Shown here: positions 8,967 to 16,247 of the stretch, piece after piece | How positions within the stretch are numbered: position 1 is the stretch's first letter | How the letters are laid out: each line of letters opens with the position of its first letter | Assembly (NCBI RefSeq): GCF_004331735.1 | Contig: NZ_SJSO01000008.1 | Span: 62,001-126,000 of the forward strand | Source: Pedobacter psychrodurus | GTDB lineage: Bacteria > Bacteroidota > Bacteroidia > Sphingobacteriales > Sphingobacteriaceae | Reading direction: 5' to 3' | Length of the DNA: 64,000 bases | Made by a program: the position numbers and the translations under genes | Notes under the pieces: generated by a model | The model's input: only the letters and a program-made list of their open reading frames with translations | The model's database searches: none | Told to the model about the DNA's origin: nothing

Positions 8967-9848
8967 TTAGTAGTTACGGGTATCGATGCCCCATAATAAT
9001 TTATTCCTTAACGTGTTTAAATAGGTTTCATTGTTAAGGCGGATAAGATTTACGCAAAAATCTGCCTTTTTTATGCTAATTTTTACTGAACGTTCTACGG
9101 TGACGGTTCGGCTATCGCACGAAACCAAAAATTTAGATTCCCTGGCTTCTACCTCAAAAGAGAGCTTATTGTCGTCGGGCAAAATTACCGGCCTAACGTT
9201 TAGGTTATGTGGCGCAATAGGTGTAATTACAAAATTTTCAGAATCGGGATAAATAATGGGGCCACCGCAGCTTAACGAGTAAGCTGTTGAGCCTGTTGGC
9301 GTAGCAATAATTAATCCATCGGCCCAATAAGAGTTGATAAACTCATCGTTCATTGAAGCATGGATAATCATCATAGCCGAATTATCGCGACGGTGAATGG
9401 TAATATCATTCAGTGCAAAATTTTCCTCACCAAATAAACCATTATCAGATTCTAAGGTTAAAAGTGAACGGGAATCTAAGGTATATTCTTTATGGATTAA
9501 GGCATTGAGTGCCGATCCGATTTCGTTTTTATTGATACTGGCTAAGAAACCCAAGCGGCCAAAATTGATCCCAATAACAGGTATGCCCGAATTGCGGATT
9601 AGCGATAAGGTATCGAGTAAGGTACCATCTCCGCCTAAACTCAATAATACATCGGCAAGATCCTTTAATTCGGTATGATTATGAAAAATAACCGTATTTG
9701 CTGGTAATTTAATTTTACCATGAAGCGATGTTTTAAATTTAGAATATAAAACCGGCTGGATATGGTGTTCGGCTAAATGATTAAAAACCTCTTGTACATA
9801 GGGCAAAACCGTATCATTAAAATCTCTGCCGTAAATTGCAATCCTCAT
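8967..9848 (-). CDS. nadK: NAD kinase
   Basis: NadK phosphorylates NAD to NADP in the cytoplasm. The 293-residue protein contains the GGDGT motif (residues 72-76, catalytic Asp74), the NDITIHR region and the glycine-rich GLIIATPTGSTAYSLSCGGP segment (read in two parts), all diagnostic. Length fits the family. It follows the CBS-domain gene by 9 bases and precedes porG by 2, forming one operon of metabolic and envelope genes as in many Bacteroidota. Confidence 0.95.
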   Translation of the reverse strand: MRIAIYGRDFNDTVLPYVQEVFNHLAEHHIQPVLYSKFKTSLHGKIKLPANTVIFHNHTELKDLADVLLSLGGDGTLLDTLSLIRNSGIPVIGINFGRLGFLASINKNEIGSALNALIHKEYTLDSRSLLTLESDNGLFGEENFALNDITIHRRDNSAMMIIHASMNDEFINSYWADGLIIATPTGSTAYSLSCGGPIIYPDSENFVITPIAPHNLNVRPVILPDDNKLSFEVEARESKFLVSCDSRTVTVERSVKISIKKADFCVNLIRLNNETYLNTLRNKLLWGIDTRNY

Positions 9849-9857
9849 AAAGTAGGT

Positions 9858-10520
9858 TTATACATTTAAATAGTTCATGAAAGAATCGTAACGCTCCTGC
9901 GATCCATCATCAATCTGGGTGTTATTGTATACCTCTTTAACCAGATAATCATATCTTTCGAAAGAGGCTACCAATGAAGTAATTTCTGTTTTGTTTACTT
10001 TGAGCGTTACTTCTAAACGCGTAGAATCTTCAAAAGAATTCACGTAAGAAGAGAGCACCTGCGCATTATCGGCTTCAACAATCTGTGCAATATGTGCTAG
10101 CGAATTATCGCGGTTACTAATCTCCAAAACGATAATTCCGCCAGGTTCATTTACTGCATACTGTTCGGCCACGGCATTTACCATGTTATTAATCGAAATT
10201 AAACCAACATAATTTTTCTGTTGATCTAAAACCGGAACAGCTGTCAATTTTAGCTGACTCAATAACCTGATTACATCATAAGCATGTACATTACTCAACA
10301 CAAAAACATTAAGCATGTTTACCGCACTATCGTTTAAAAGTGTATCGTGATTATCAATATTTAATAAATCATCTTCAGAAACCAAACCCAATAAAGTTAC
10401 CTCGTTAACGACTGGCAAATGCTTTAGTTTAAAATCGTTCATACGATCTAAAGCTTTCTGCACCGTGTCATCGGCCCTTAGTGATGGAATTGCATCTGAT
10501 ATGATTTCTGCTGCAAACAT
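9858..10520 (-). CDS. CBS-domain protein
   Basis: This cytosolic protein of 220 residues has two CBS motifs (about residues 5-60 and 70-125, for example LLGLVSEDDLLN and NYVGLISINNMVN) followed by a C-terminal ACT-like domain (about 135-205). CBS pairs bind adenine nucleotides, and in family members they regulate attached or partner proteins. It has no catalytic domain of its own. It abuts the hydrolase gene (0-base spacing) and is 9 bases ahead of nadK, so it may sense adenylates near NAD metabolism; that link is inference from position. Confidence 0.8.
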   Translation of the reverse strand: MFAAEIISDAIPSLRADDTVQKALDRMNDFKLKHLPVVNEVTLLGLVSEDDLLNIDNHDTLLNDSAVNMLNVFVLSNVHAYDVIRLLSQLKLTAVPVLDQQKNYVGLISINNMVNAVAEQYAVNEPGGIIVLEISNRDNSLAHIAQIVEADNAQVLSSYVNSFEDSTRLEVTLKVNKTEITSLVASFERYDYLVKEVYNNTQIDDGSQERYDSFMNYLNV

Positions 10521-11285
10521 TTATTTTAACAATATTCTATCTAAAAATTTCTCTAAATAAGCATTAAATACTGCAGGATGCTCCATCATTGGTGCATGTC
10601 CGCATTTCTCAACCCAATTTAATTCCGAATTTGGTAATAATTGATGAAATTCTTGTGCCACTTCTGGTGGAGTAACCTTATCGTTTTTACCCCATATTAA
10701 AGAAACGGGTATGGTAATTTTCGACAATTCTTTAGACATGTTGTGGCGGATTGCCGACTTTGCCATGGTTAAAATCCTAATAACCCTTGATCTATCGTTA
10801 ACCGTTTTAAAAACATCATCGACCAGTTCTTTGGTTGCCGTTGCAGGATCGTAAAAAGTAAATTCTACCTTTTCTTTAATGTAATCGTAGCTCTCTCTAC
10901 GTGGGAAAGATCCTCCAAACGCATTTTCGTATAAACCAGAGCTACCCGTTAATACCAGGGCTTTAACAAACTCCTGATGAGCAACCGTAAATACTAAACC
11001 TACGTGGCCACCAAGCGAATTACCAACAAGCACCACCTGGTTTAAATTTTTATATTTTAAAAAGCGATGAAGATATCTCGATAATGCTTTTACACCCAAT
11101 GTTAAAATAGGCAAATCGTAAATTGGTAAAATTGGAATAATTACACGATAGCGATCTTTAAACTGTTCGATAACCAGTTCCCAATTGCTTAGTTCGCCCA
11201 TTAGGCCATGTAGCAATACCAGTGTCTCGCCTGTTCCAGCTTCGATGTATTTAAATCCGTCTTCTTCTATTATCGGGTAAGTCAT
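10521..11285 (-). CDS. Alpha/beta hydrolase
   Basis: This 254-residue cytosolic protein has the alpha/beta hydrolase fold: oxyanion segment LLHGLMG (about residues 24-30), nucleophile elbow GNSLGG with Ser90, an acid in WGKNDKVTPP and the catalytic His in KCGHAPMMEHP near the C-terminus. The triad is complete, so it should be an active esterase, lipase or C-C hydrolase; the substrate cannot be told. It is the first gene of the series that continues with the CBS protein, nadK and porG, and the CBS gene begins immediately after its stop. Confidence 0.85.
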   Translation of the reverse strand: MTYPIIEEDGFKYIEAGTGETLVLLHGLMGELSNWELVIEQFKDRYRVIIPILPIYDLPILTLGVKALSRYLHRFLKYKNLNQVVLVGNSLGGHVGLVFTVAHQEFVKALVLTGSSGLYENAFGGSFPRRESYDYIKEKVEFTFYDPATATKELVDDVFKTVNDRSRVIRILTMAKSAIRHNMSKELSKITIPVSLIWGKNDKVTPPEVAQEFHQLLPNSELNWVEKCGHAPMMEHPAVFNAYLEKFLDRILLK

Positions 11286-11433
11286 ATATATTCTAGATGG
11301 TACTGTGCTACTAAGTTAGTAGAGTAAAATTAAATTTATGCATTTATATGCCATTTTTCTGAAATAAAATCGAAAACGGTATAAAAACACCCTTTGTAAA
11401 GCGGTAAGCGACTAGAGACTAGTGATAAATGCA

Positions 11434-11466
11434 CTTTAAGCTTTAGTCTTTCTGCTTTTAGCTTTA
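11434..11466. repeat. Word-type intergenic repeat (AAGCTAAAAGCAGAAAGAC)
   Basis: A degenerate short-period repeat of the words CTTTAGTCTTT and CTGCTTTTAGC. The same words recur at 33743-33780 and 39004-39110. It borders the 3' end of the yqeY-like gene. Confidence 0.5.
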
Positions 11467-11468
11467 AA

Positions 11469-11915
11469 TTAAGCTAGTTTTTCTTTAACAATTTCAGCAA
11501 TTAATTTACCATCAGCTTTACCTGCAAGTGCTGCATTTGCCATCCCCATTACCTTCCCCATATCCTTAACCGATGTAGCACCAGATTGTTTGATTACAGT
11601 CTCAATAATTGCAGCAACCTCTGCCCTATCTAACTGTTTTGGCAAAAATTGATTAATCACTTCAATTTCTTCTTCTTCTACCTGATACAAATCTTCGCGA
11701 TTTTGTTGCTTGTAAATATCAGCAGATTCGCGGCGTTGTTTAATGAGTTTCTGAAGAATCTTAAGCTCAGTTTCTTCAGTAATCTCTTCTGAAGATCCTT
11801 TCTCTGTTTTAGCTAAAAGTAAAGCGGCCTTTATTGCTCTTAAACCTCTTAACTGTGCGGTGTTTTTAGCCAACATGGCTTTTTTTATTTCCTGATCTAT
11901 TATGTTTGATATCAT
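11469..11915 (-). CDS. GatB/YqeY domain protein
   Basis: This 148-residue cytosolic protein is of the YqeY type: an N-terminal helical region with KKAMLAKNTAQLRGLRAIK, then the basic-acidic linker and a C-terminal domain with VIKQSGATSVKDMGKVMG, which resembles the tail of the GatB subunit of Asp/Glu-tRNA amidotransferase. The GatB catalytic core is absent. YqeY proteins have been linked to tRNA binding, but no defined reaction is established. It is a single gene between repeat blocks. Confidence 0.88.
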   Translation of the reverse strand: MISNIIDQEIKKAMLAKNTAQLRGLRAIKAALLLAKTEKGSSEEITEETELKILQKLIKQRRESADIYKQQNREDLYQVEEEEIEVINQFLPKQLDRAEVAAIIETVIKQSGATSVKDMGKVMGMANAALAGKADGKLIAEIVKEKLA

Positions 11916-11920
11916 TTTTA

Positions 11921-12010
11921 ACCCAAACCCCTAAAGGGGCTTTCCTTTCATTAGTTTAAAATAAAAAAATATATTGTTATTCCCTTTCCCTTCAGGGGGG
12001 GCTAGGGGGT
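11921..12010. repeat. Paired GC-rich repeat (CCCCTAAAGGGG ... CCCTTCAGGGGGG)
   Basis: Two G/C-rich boxes (11921-11948 and 11982-12010) stand out in an AT-rich spacer. The first folds as CCCCT-AA-AGGGG. The second overlaps the end of the SDR gene and supplies its stop codon. The boxes are of the type seen repeatedly between Bacteroidota genes. Confidence 0.5.
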
Positions 12011-12763
12011 TCTATTTATAATCGTTGCTGTAGCCTGCGCAGTAGGCATAATCAGCATATCGTTAATGTTAACATGTTTTGGTCTGCTTACTACATACCA
12101 AATGGCATCGGCAATATCATCGGCAATTAAGGGCTCAAAGTTTTCGTATACCTTTTTCGCCCGATCTTCATCGCCTTTAAAGCGCACCACCGAAAATTCG
12201 GTTTCTACCATCCCAGGGTTAATTTCGGTAACTTTAATTCCATGTGGAAGCAGATCGATACGCATGCCCTTGCTCAAAGCATCTACAGCATGTTTACTTG
12301 CACAATATACGTTTCCGTTTGGATAAACTTCTTTTCCGGCAATAGAACCGATGTTAATAATATGTCCGGAGTGATTTGGGATCATCCAATTGGAAACAAT
12401 TTTAGTTACATAAAGCAAACCTTTTACATTGGTATCGATCATGTTATCCCAATCGTTTGTATCGCCTTTATCGATTGGATCTAGACCCTGGCTCAAGCCT
12501 GCATTGTTAATTAAAACATCAACCTTTTTCCATTCGGCAGGTAAAACTTCTAAAGCGGCGGTAAGACTTTCTTTATCGCGAACATCGGCAAAAACCTGTT
12601 TGATGGTAATGGCATATTTATCTTCTAAATGATGGGCAATTTTAGCCAACCTATCTTCTCTGCGGGCCAATAATACCAGATTGTAACCTTGCTGGGCAAA
12701 TGTATGTGCGCAAGCTTCGCCAATACCAGAAGTTGCGCCTGTAATTAATGCGATTTTAGACAT
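12002..12763 (-). CDS. Short-chain dehydrogenase (YdfG-like)
   Basis: This 253-residue NAD(P)-dependent oxidoreductase has the full classical SDR set: GATSGIGE (residues 9-16), NNAG (86-89), catalytic Ser140, and Tyr153-xxx-Lys157 in YCASK. The LLARREDRL segment with Arg after the second strand suggests NADP preference. The nearest relatives I recognise are YdfG-type 3-hydroxy acid/serine dehydrogenases; the true substrate is open. The final codons and the TAG stop fall inside a G-rich repeat. A promoter box lies at 12825-12832. Confidence 0.88.
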   Translation of the reverse strand: MSKIALITGATSGIGEACAHTFAQQGYNLVLLARREDRLAKIAHHLEDKYAITIKQVFADVRDKESLTAALEVLPAEWKKVDVLINNAGLSQGLDPIDKGDTNDWDNMIDTNVKGLLYVTKIVSNWMIPNHSGHIINIGSIAGKEVYPNGNVYCASKHAVDALSKGMRIDLLPHGIKVTEINPGMVETEFSVVRFKGDEDRAKKVYENFEPLIADDIADAIWYVVSRPKHVNINDMLIMPTAQATATIINRTP

Positions 12764-12824
12764 TTTTATGAATTTTAAGTCTCGGTAATCCTTTAAGATA
12801 CCATCTTTGATTTACCTACACCAA

Positions 12825-12832
12825 CAAAGGTA
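12825..12832 (-). promoter_or_regulatory. -7 promoter box for the SDR gene
   Basis: TACCTTTG on the minus strand matches TAnnTTTG and lies 61 bases upstream of the SDR ATG. Confidence 0.45.
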
Positions 12833-12852
12833 AGTTTTTTTGGATTGCAGGA

Positions 12853-13650
12853 CTATTGAAAAATTAAACTGAATGTTAATTGACGTAATTTCAACTTATC
12901 TATCGGATTGGCGTAAACAGTATTGTCGTGCTGAAGTAAATCGCTGGTTGAATACGAGAGTTTTATTTCGGGCGACATTTTAAAATACTCGAAATAAATA
13001 TCGAAACCAATACCTGTTTCGTACGACAGATAGTTTCTTTGGTTTTTTAACAACTTGTTTACGGCTGTTTCACCTTCATCGAAGGTTTTCTTTTTCGAGG
13101 CTATATCTATCGAATATTTAGCACCGCCTAACCAATATGCCCTAAAATTGTTCATCCGGTTCGACTTCACCTTTAGGCCTAATGGAAATTCGAACATGGT
13201 AGCCTGAACTTTTCTTTCTACCACGGTTTGAAAGTTTTTCGTTTGCCCATTGCCCAAGTTAATCGGCGCCATAGGTTCGTACTCGTAAGTTACTACCCTA
13301 TCGCTAAAAATAAGGGAGGGTGTTGCTCTGATATCGAAGTTATCAGAGATCATTCTATTCATGACAAAACCTAATCCAAAACCTTGAGATGGTGGGCTAG
13401 AAATAGAATTTAATGTTGAGGTAACCGGAATGCCCGAATTTGGATCGTAAGAAGGATCTAGCGAATTTGGCACCTCATAAAAAGGCGATCGCCAATTTTG
13501 CTTTTTAAGGATTTTGTATTCGGCTGAGATATACTGAAAATTAAAACCAAAACTCCAATCTTCATCATCTATTCCACCACCCCAGTTTTGGGCAAAGGCG
13601 GTTGTAGAAACAATAAAAAGTGAAAGAATGAGGCTTAATTTTCTGATCAT
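12853..13650 (-). CDS. porT: PorT-like type IX secretion protein
   Basis: This 265-residue outer-membrane protein has a signal peptide ending in TAFAQ (about residue 21), then WSFGFNFQYISAEYKILK and a series of barrel strands ending KLRQLTFSLIFQ. The pattern and the position directly after menG/ubiE match PorT (SprT in gliding flavobacteria), a T9SS component required for secretion and gliding. It overlaps the upstream menG stop by 4 bases and so is translationally coupled. The second, smaller barrel PorG lies 4 kb away. Certainty is moderate since PorT-like barrels diverge strongly. Confidence 0.75.
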   Translation of the reverse strand: MIRKLSLILSLFIVSTTAFAQNWGGGIDDEDWSFGFNFQYISAEYKILKKQNWRSPFYEVPNSLDPSYDPNSGIPVTSTLNSISSPPSQGFGLGFVMNRMISDNFDIRATPSLIFSDRVVTYEYEPMAPINLGNGQTKNFQTVVERKVQATMFEFPLGLKVKSNRMNNFRAYWLGGAKYSIDIASKKKTFDEGETAVNKLLKNQRNYLSYETGIGFDIYFEYFKMSPEIKLSYSTSDLLQHDNTVYANPIDKLKLRQLTFSLIFQ

Positions 13651-14378
13651 TTGGTTCCTACATATATCGAACTTATTCCAAACGTTAAAATTCTTTGTTT
13701 GGTACTTTTAAAGCCAACTTTTTCCATCAGGCTGGTAAAATCTTCTCCATCAGGAAAAGCAGCTACCGACTCTGGCAAATAGGTATAGGCTCTGTGGTCT
13801 TTAGAAAATAGTTTTCCAAAGAAAGGTGTTACCTGTTTAAAATAAAAACTGTACAGTTGTTTTACCGGGAAAACCTTTGGTTTTGAAAATTCCAATATCA
13901 CCATTTTCCCATTGGGCTTTAATACCCGGTACATATCAGTTAATCCTTTTTCGAGATTCTCGAAGTTGCGCACACCATAAGCGCAGGTAATCGCATCAAA
14001 AGTATCATTTTCGAAGTGCAGGCCTTCAGAATCGCCTATCTGAACATTAAAAACTTCGTTTAAACTACGCTCGTTAATTTTCTTCTTGGCTACTTCTAAC
14101 ATTCCTTCAGAAATATCAACGCCAATTACCTTTTCGGGATGAAGCTTTTTAATGGCTTCAAAAGCAAAATCGCCAGTTCCTGTAGCTACATCAAGCAAAG
14201 TTCTCGGGTGGATGGAAACCAGTTCCTTAATGGCTTTCTTGCGCCATAATACATCAATGCCTAAAGAAAGAAAATGGTTTAAAAAATCGTAAGTGCCAGA
14301 AATGTTGTTAAACATGGTTGCAACTTGCTCTTTTTTAGTTGCATCTTCTACTTGGTATGGGGTGATATTCTGATTCAT
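13647..14378 (-). CDS. menG: Demethylmenaquinone methyltransferase
   Basis: This SAM-dependent methyltransferase of the UbiE/MenG family has 243 residues from the ATG at 14378. Motif I is LLDVATGTGDFAFE, followed by GVDISEGMLEVA and the family signature YRVLKPNGKMVILEFSKP. It carries out the last methylation of menaquinone. The frame extends to a TTG at 14390, but that TTG is part of the promoter box TATCTTTG (14388-14395), so the ATG is preferred. The leader would be only about 5 bases. It is the first gene of a two-gene unit with porT. Confidence 0.92.
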   Translation of the reverse strand: MNQNITPYQVEDATKKEQVATMFNNISGTYDFLNHFLSLGIDVLWRKKAIKELVSIHPRTLLDVATGTGDFAFEAIKKLHPEKVIGVDISEGMLEVAKKKINERSLNEVFNVQIGDSEGLHFENDTFDAITCAYGVRNFENLEKGLTDMYRVLKPNGKMVILEFSKPKVFPVKQLYSFYFKQVTPFFGKLFSKDHRAYTYLPESVAAFPDGEDFTSLMEKVGFKSTKQRILTFGISSIYVGTK

Positions 14379-14387
14379 GATATGGGG

Positions 14388-14395
14388 CAAAGATA
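14388..14395 (-). promoter_or_regulatory. -7 promoter box for menG
   Basis: TATCTTTG on the minus strand, an exact TAnnTTTG match, ends 9 bases before the menG ATG. It diverges from the engB promoter 150 bases away. Confidence 0.6.
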
Positions 14396-14404
14396 GAGAA
14401 AAGT

Positions 14405-14535
14405 CGGGAGTCTTTAGTCGACAGTCCGAAGTCTTTGACGCAAAGTATTCAGTGTAATGTCAAAAATCAGATTTAAAAAAAATTATCAAATTGGACTTCA
14501 GACTTCCGACTTCGGACTTCGGACTTCGGACTCAA
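14405..14535. repeat. Word-type repeat between menG and engB
   Basis: Degenerate repeats of GACTTCGGACTTCGGACTC (about 14491-14535) and, in the other orientation, GTCTTTAGTCGACAGTCCGA (from 14409). They fill the space between two divergent promoters. A related word set is at 3400-3430. Confidence 0.6.
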
Positions 14536-14540
14536 AACCC

Positions 14541-14548
14541 TACCTTTG
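14541..14548 (+). promoter_or_regulatory. -7 promoter box for engB
   Basis: TACCTTTG ends 4 bases before the engB ATG at 14553. In this promoter type transcription starts a few bases after the box, which places the start at or next to the ATG. Confidence 0.6.
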
Positions 14549-14552
14549 CACC

Positions 14553-15176
14553 ATGATTATCAAAACGGCAACATTTGTTTGCAGCAACACCCAGATTTCG
14601 GCACTACCCGTACCAACTATGCCCGAATATGCATTTATTGGTCGCTCTAACGTGGGTAAATCTTCATTAATCAATATGTTGGTTAATCAACATGGATTGG
14701 CCAAAACCTCTCAACGTCCGGGAAAAACGCAGTTAATTAATCACTTTTTGATTAACGAGAAATGGTACATTGTCGATTTACCGGGTTATGGTTATGCCAA
14801 GGTTTCTAAAACCAGCAGAGAGAAATGGGAGAAATTTATCCGTGCCTATATAACCAAAAGAGAAAGTTTACAATGTGTTTTTGTTTTGATAGACAGCCGT
14901 TTAGAGCCACAGGGAATTGATATTGAATTTTGCTATTGGTTAGGCGAAAAACAGATACCGTTTTCGTTAATTTTTACCAAGGCTGATAAACAGGGCATGA
15001 CAACCACCCAGAAAAATGTAGCCGCCTTTAAGAAAAAATTAGGCGAGTTTTTCGAAGAGATTCCTGCCACCTTTATTTCTTCTGCTGAAAAAGGAACCGG
15101 AAAAGAAGAAGTACTGAATTTCATTTATGAGGTGAATAAAGATTTTGTTGTTCCTACAGATTATAAGAAGTTTTAA
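14553..15176 (+). CDS. engB: Ribosome biogenesis GTP-binding protein EngB/YsxC
   Basis: EngB is an essential GTPase that acts in large-subunit ribosome assembly. The 207-residue protein from ATG 14553 has G1 GRSNVGKS (residues 30-37), G3 DLPGYGYAKVS, G4 TKAD and G5 SSAEKGTG. The open frame extends to 14457, but the extra 32 residues are encoded by the GACTTCGGACTT repeat and lie upstream of the promoter box, so they are not part of the protein. The length then equals that of typical EngB. Confidence 0.95.
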   Translation: MIIKTATFVCSNTQISALPVPTMPEYAFIGRSNVGKSSLINMLVNQHGLAKTSQRPGKTQLINHFLINEKWYIVDLPGYGYAKVSKTSREKWEKFIRAYITKRESLQCVFVLIDSRLEPQGIDIEFCYWLGEKQIPFSLIFTKADKQGMTTTQKNVAAFKKKLGEFFEEIPATFISSAEKGTGKEEVLNFIYEVNKDFVVPTDYKKF

Positions 15177-15285
15177 CCAATTTTCAGTTCGCAGTGCACA
15201 ATTTTCAGTTTAACTTTAAAAAATCTGTGTAATCAAATAATCTGTGTAATCATACCCTACAGGAAATTAATCAGTTCTAAAAAAA

Positions 15286-16143
15286 ATGAAAAAATACTTT
15301 TCACTCGTATTATTCGCCCATTCTGTTTTTGCGCTACCATTTGCCCTGATTGGTTTCTTTTTGGGCGTAACCACAACAGAAAACCCATTTTCCTGGTATA
15401 AACTGATTTTAGTTTTGCTCTGCATGGTTTTTGCAAGAAACTCGGCCATGGCGTTTAACCGCTATTTGGACAGAAATATTGATGCAAAGAATCCACGCAC
15501 CAAAATGCGCGATATCCCTGCTGGTAAAGTTTCTGCAAATGAGGCGTTGATTTTTGTTATCGCCAATTGTGTTCTTTTCGCCATTACTACCTACTTCATT
15601 AACCCGCTTTGTTTCTATTTATCGCCAGTGGCTTTATTTGTGGTTTTATTTTATAGCTATACCAAGCGTTTCACCGCACTTTGTCATTTGGTATTGGGCT
15701 TAGGCCTATCGCTTGCTCCTATTGGCGCTTACATTGCTGTAACCGGACATTTCGCACTGGTTCCTGTACTATACTCCTTAACGGTATTGTTTTGGGTGAG
15801 TGGATTCGACATTATTTACGCCCTGCAGGATGAAGAATTTGACCGTGAAGAAAAATTACATTCGATCCCCTCGGCACTTGGCATTAAAAATGCTTTGAAT
15901 GTTTCGGTACTTTTGCATATACTCTCTGCCACCTGTGTTATTTTGCCTGTGTTTTTTACATCCTTTAGTTGGGTTTATTACGTAGGTATTGTGTTTTTCT
16001 GTTCGATGTTGATTTATCAGCACTTACTGGTAAAACCAAATGATATTAGCAAAGTAAACAGGGCATTTCAAACCTTAAATGGTTATGCATCGGTAGTATT
16101 TGCAATATGCTTTTTAATAGATGCGTATTTGAGACATAAATAA
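15286..16143 (+). CDS. UbiA-family prenyltransferase
   Basis: This 285-residue integral membrane protein has about eight or nine hydrophobic helices. The first Asp-rich motif is NRYLDRNIDAKNPRT (from about residue 58) and the second is DEEFDREEKLHSIP (from about 182), which bind the Mg-prenyl diphosphate in UbiA enzymes. Such enzymes attach a polyprenyl chain to an aromatic acid. In the TIGR01475 branch, which this resembles, members act as MqnP of the futalosine menaquinone route or as 4-hydroxybenzoate prenyltransferases. menG lies 1.6 kb away on the other strand, which favours menaquinone. Choosing between the routes needs the rest of the genome. Confidence 0.82.
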   Translation: MKKYFSLVLFAHSVFALPFALIGFFLGVTTTENPFSWYKLILVLLCMVFARNSAMAFNRYLDRNIDAKNPRTKMRDIPAGKVSANEALIFVIANCVLFAITTYFINPLCFYLSPVALFVVLFYSYTKRFTALCHLVLGLGLSLAPIGAYIAVTGHFALVPVLYSLTVLFWVSGFDIIYALQDEEFDREEKLHSIPSALGIKNALNVSVLLHILSATCVILPVFFTSFSWVYYVGIVFFCSMLIYQHLLVKPNDISKVNRAFQTLNGYASVVFAICFLIDAYLRHK

Positions 16144-16144
16144 A

Positions 16145-16241
16145 AATGAGTGAGTGAGTTTTGAATGAGTGAGTGGTAAACATTCTTTCATTCTTTCATT
16201 CCAACATTCTCTAATTCGATCATTCTCTCATTCAATAATTA
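16145..16241. repeat. Word-type repeat (GAGTGAGTGAG / ATTCTTTCATTC)
   Basis: The spacer between the prenyltransferase and M3 peptidase genes is made of GAGTGAGTGAG words followed by ATTCTTTCATTCTTTCATTC and CATTCTCTCATTC, the opposite-strand version. It could fold back on itself and ends 7 bases before the next ATG. Confidence 0.6.
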
Positions 16242-16247
16242 AATATT

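Noticed and set aside
14457..14552. Upstream extension of EngB
   Set aside because: The codons are made of the GACTTCGGACTT repeat, lie before the promoter box, and lengthen EngB beyond the family norm.
16145..16241. CRISPR-like array
   Set aside because: The words are short, degenerate and without regular spacers; no cas genes are in the window.
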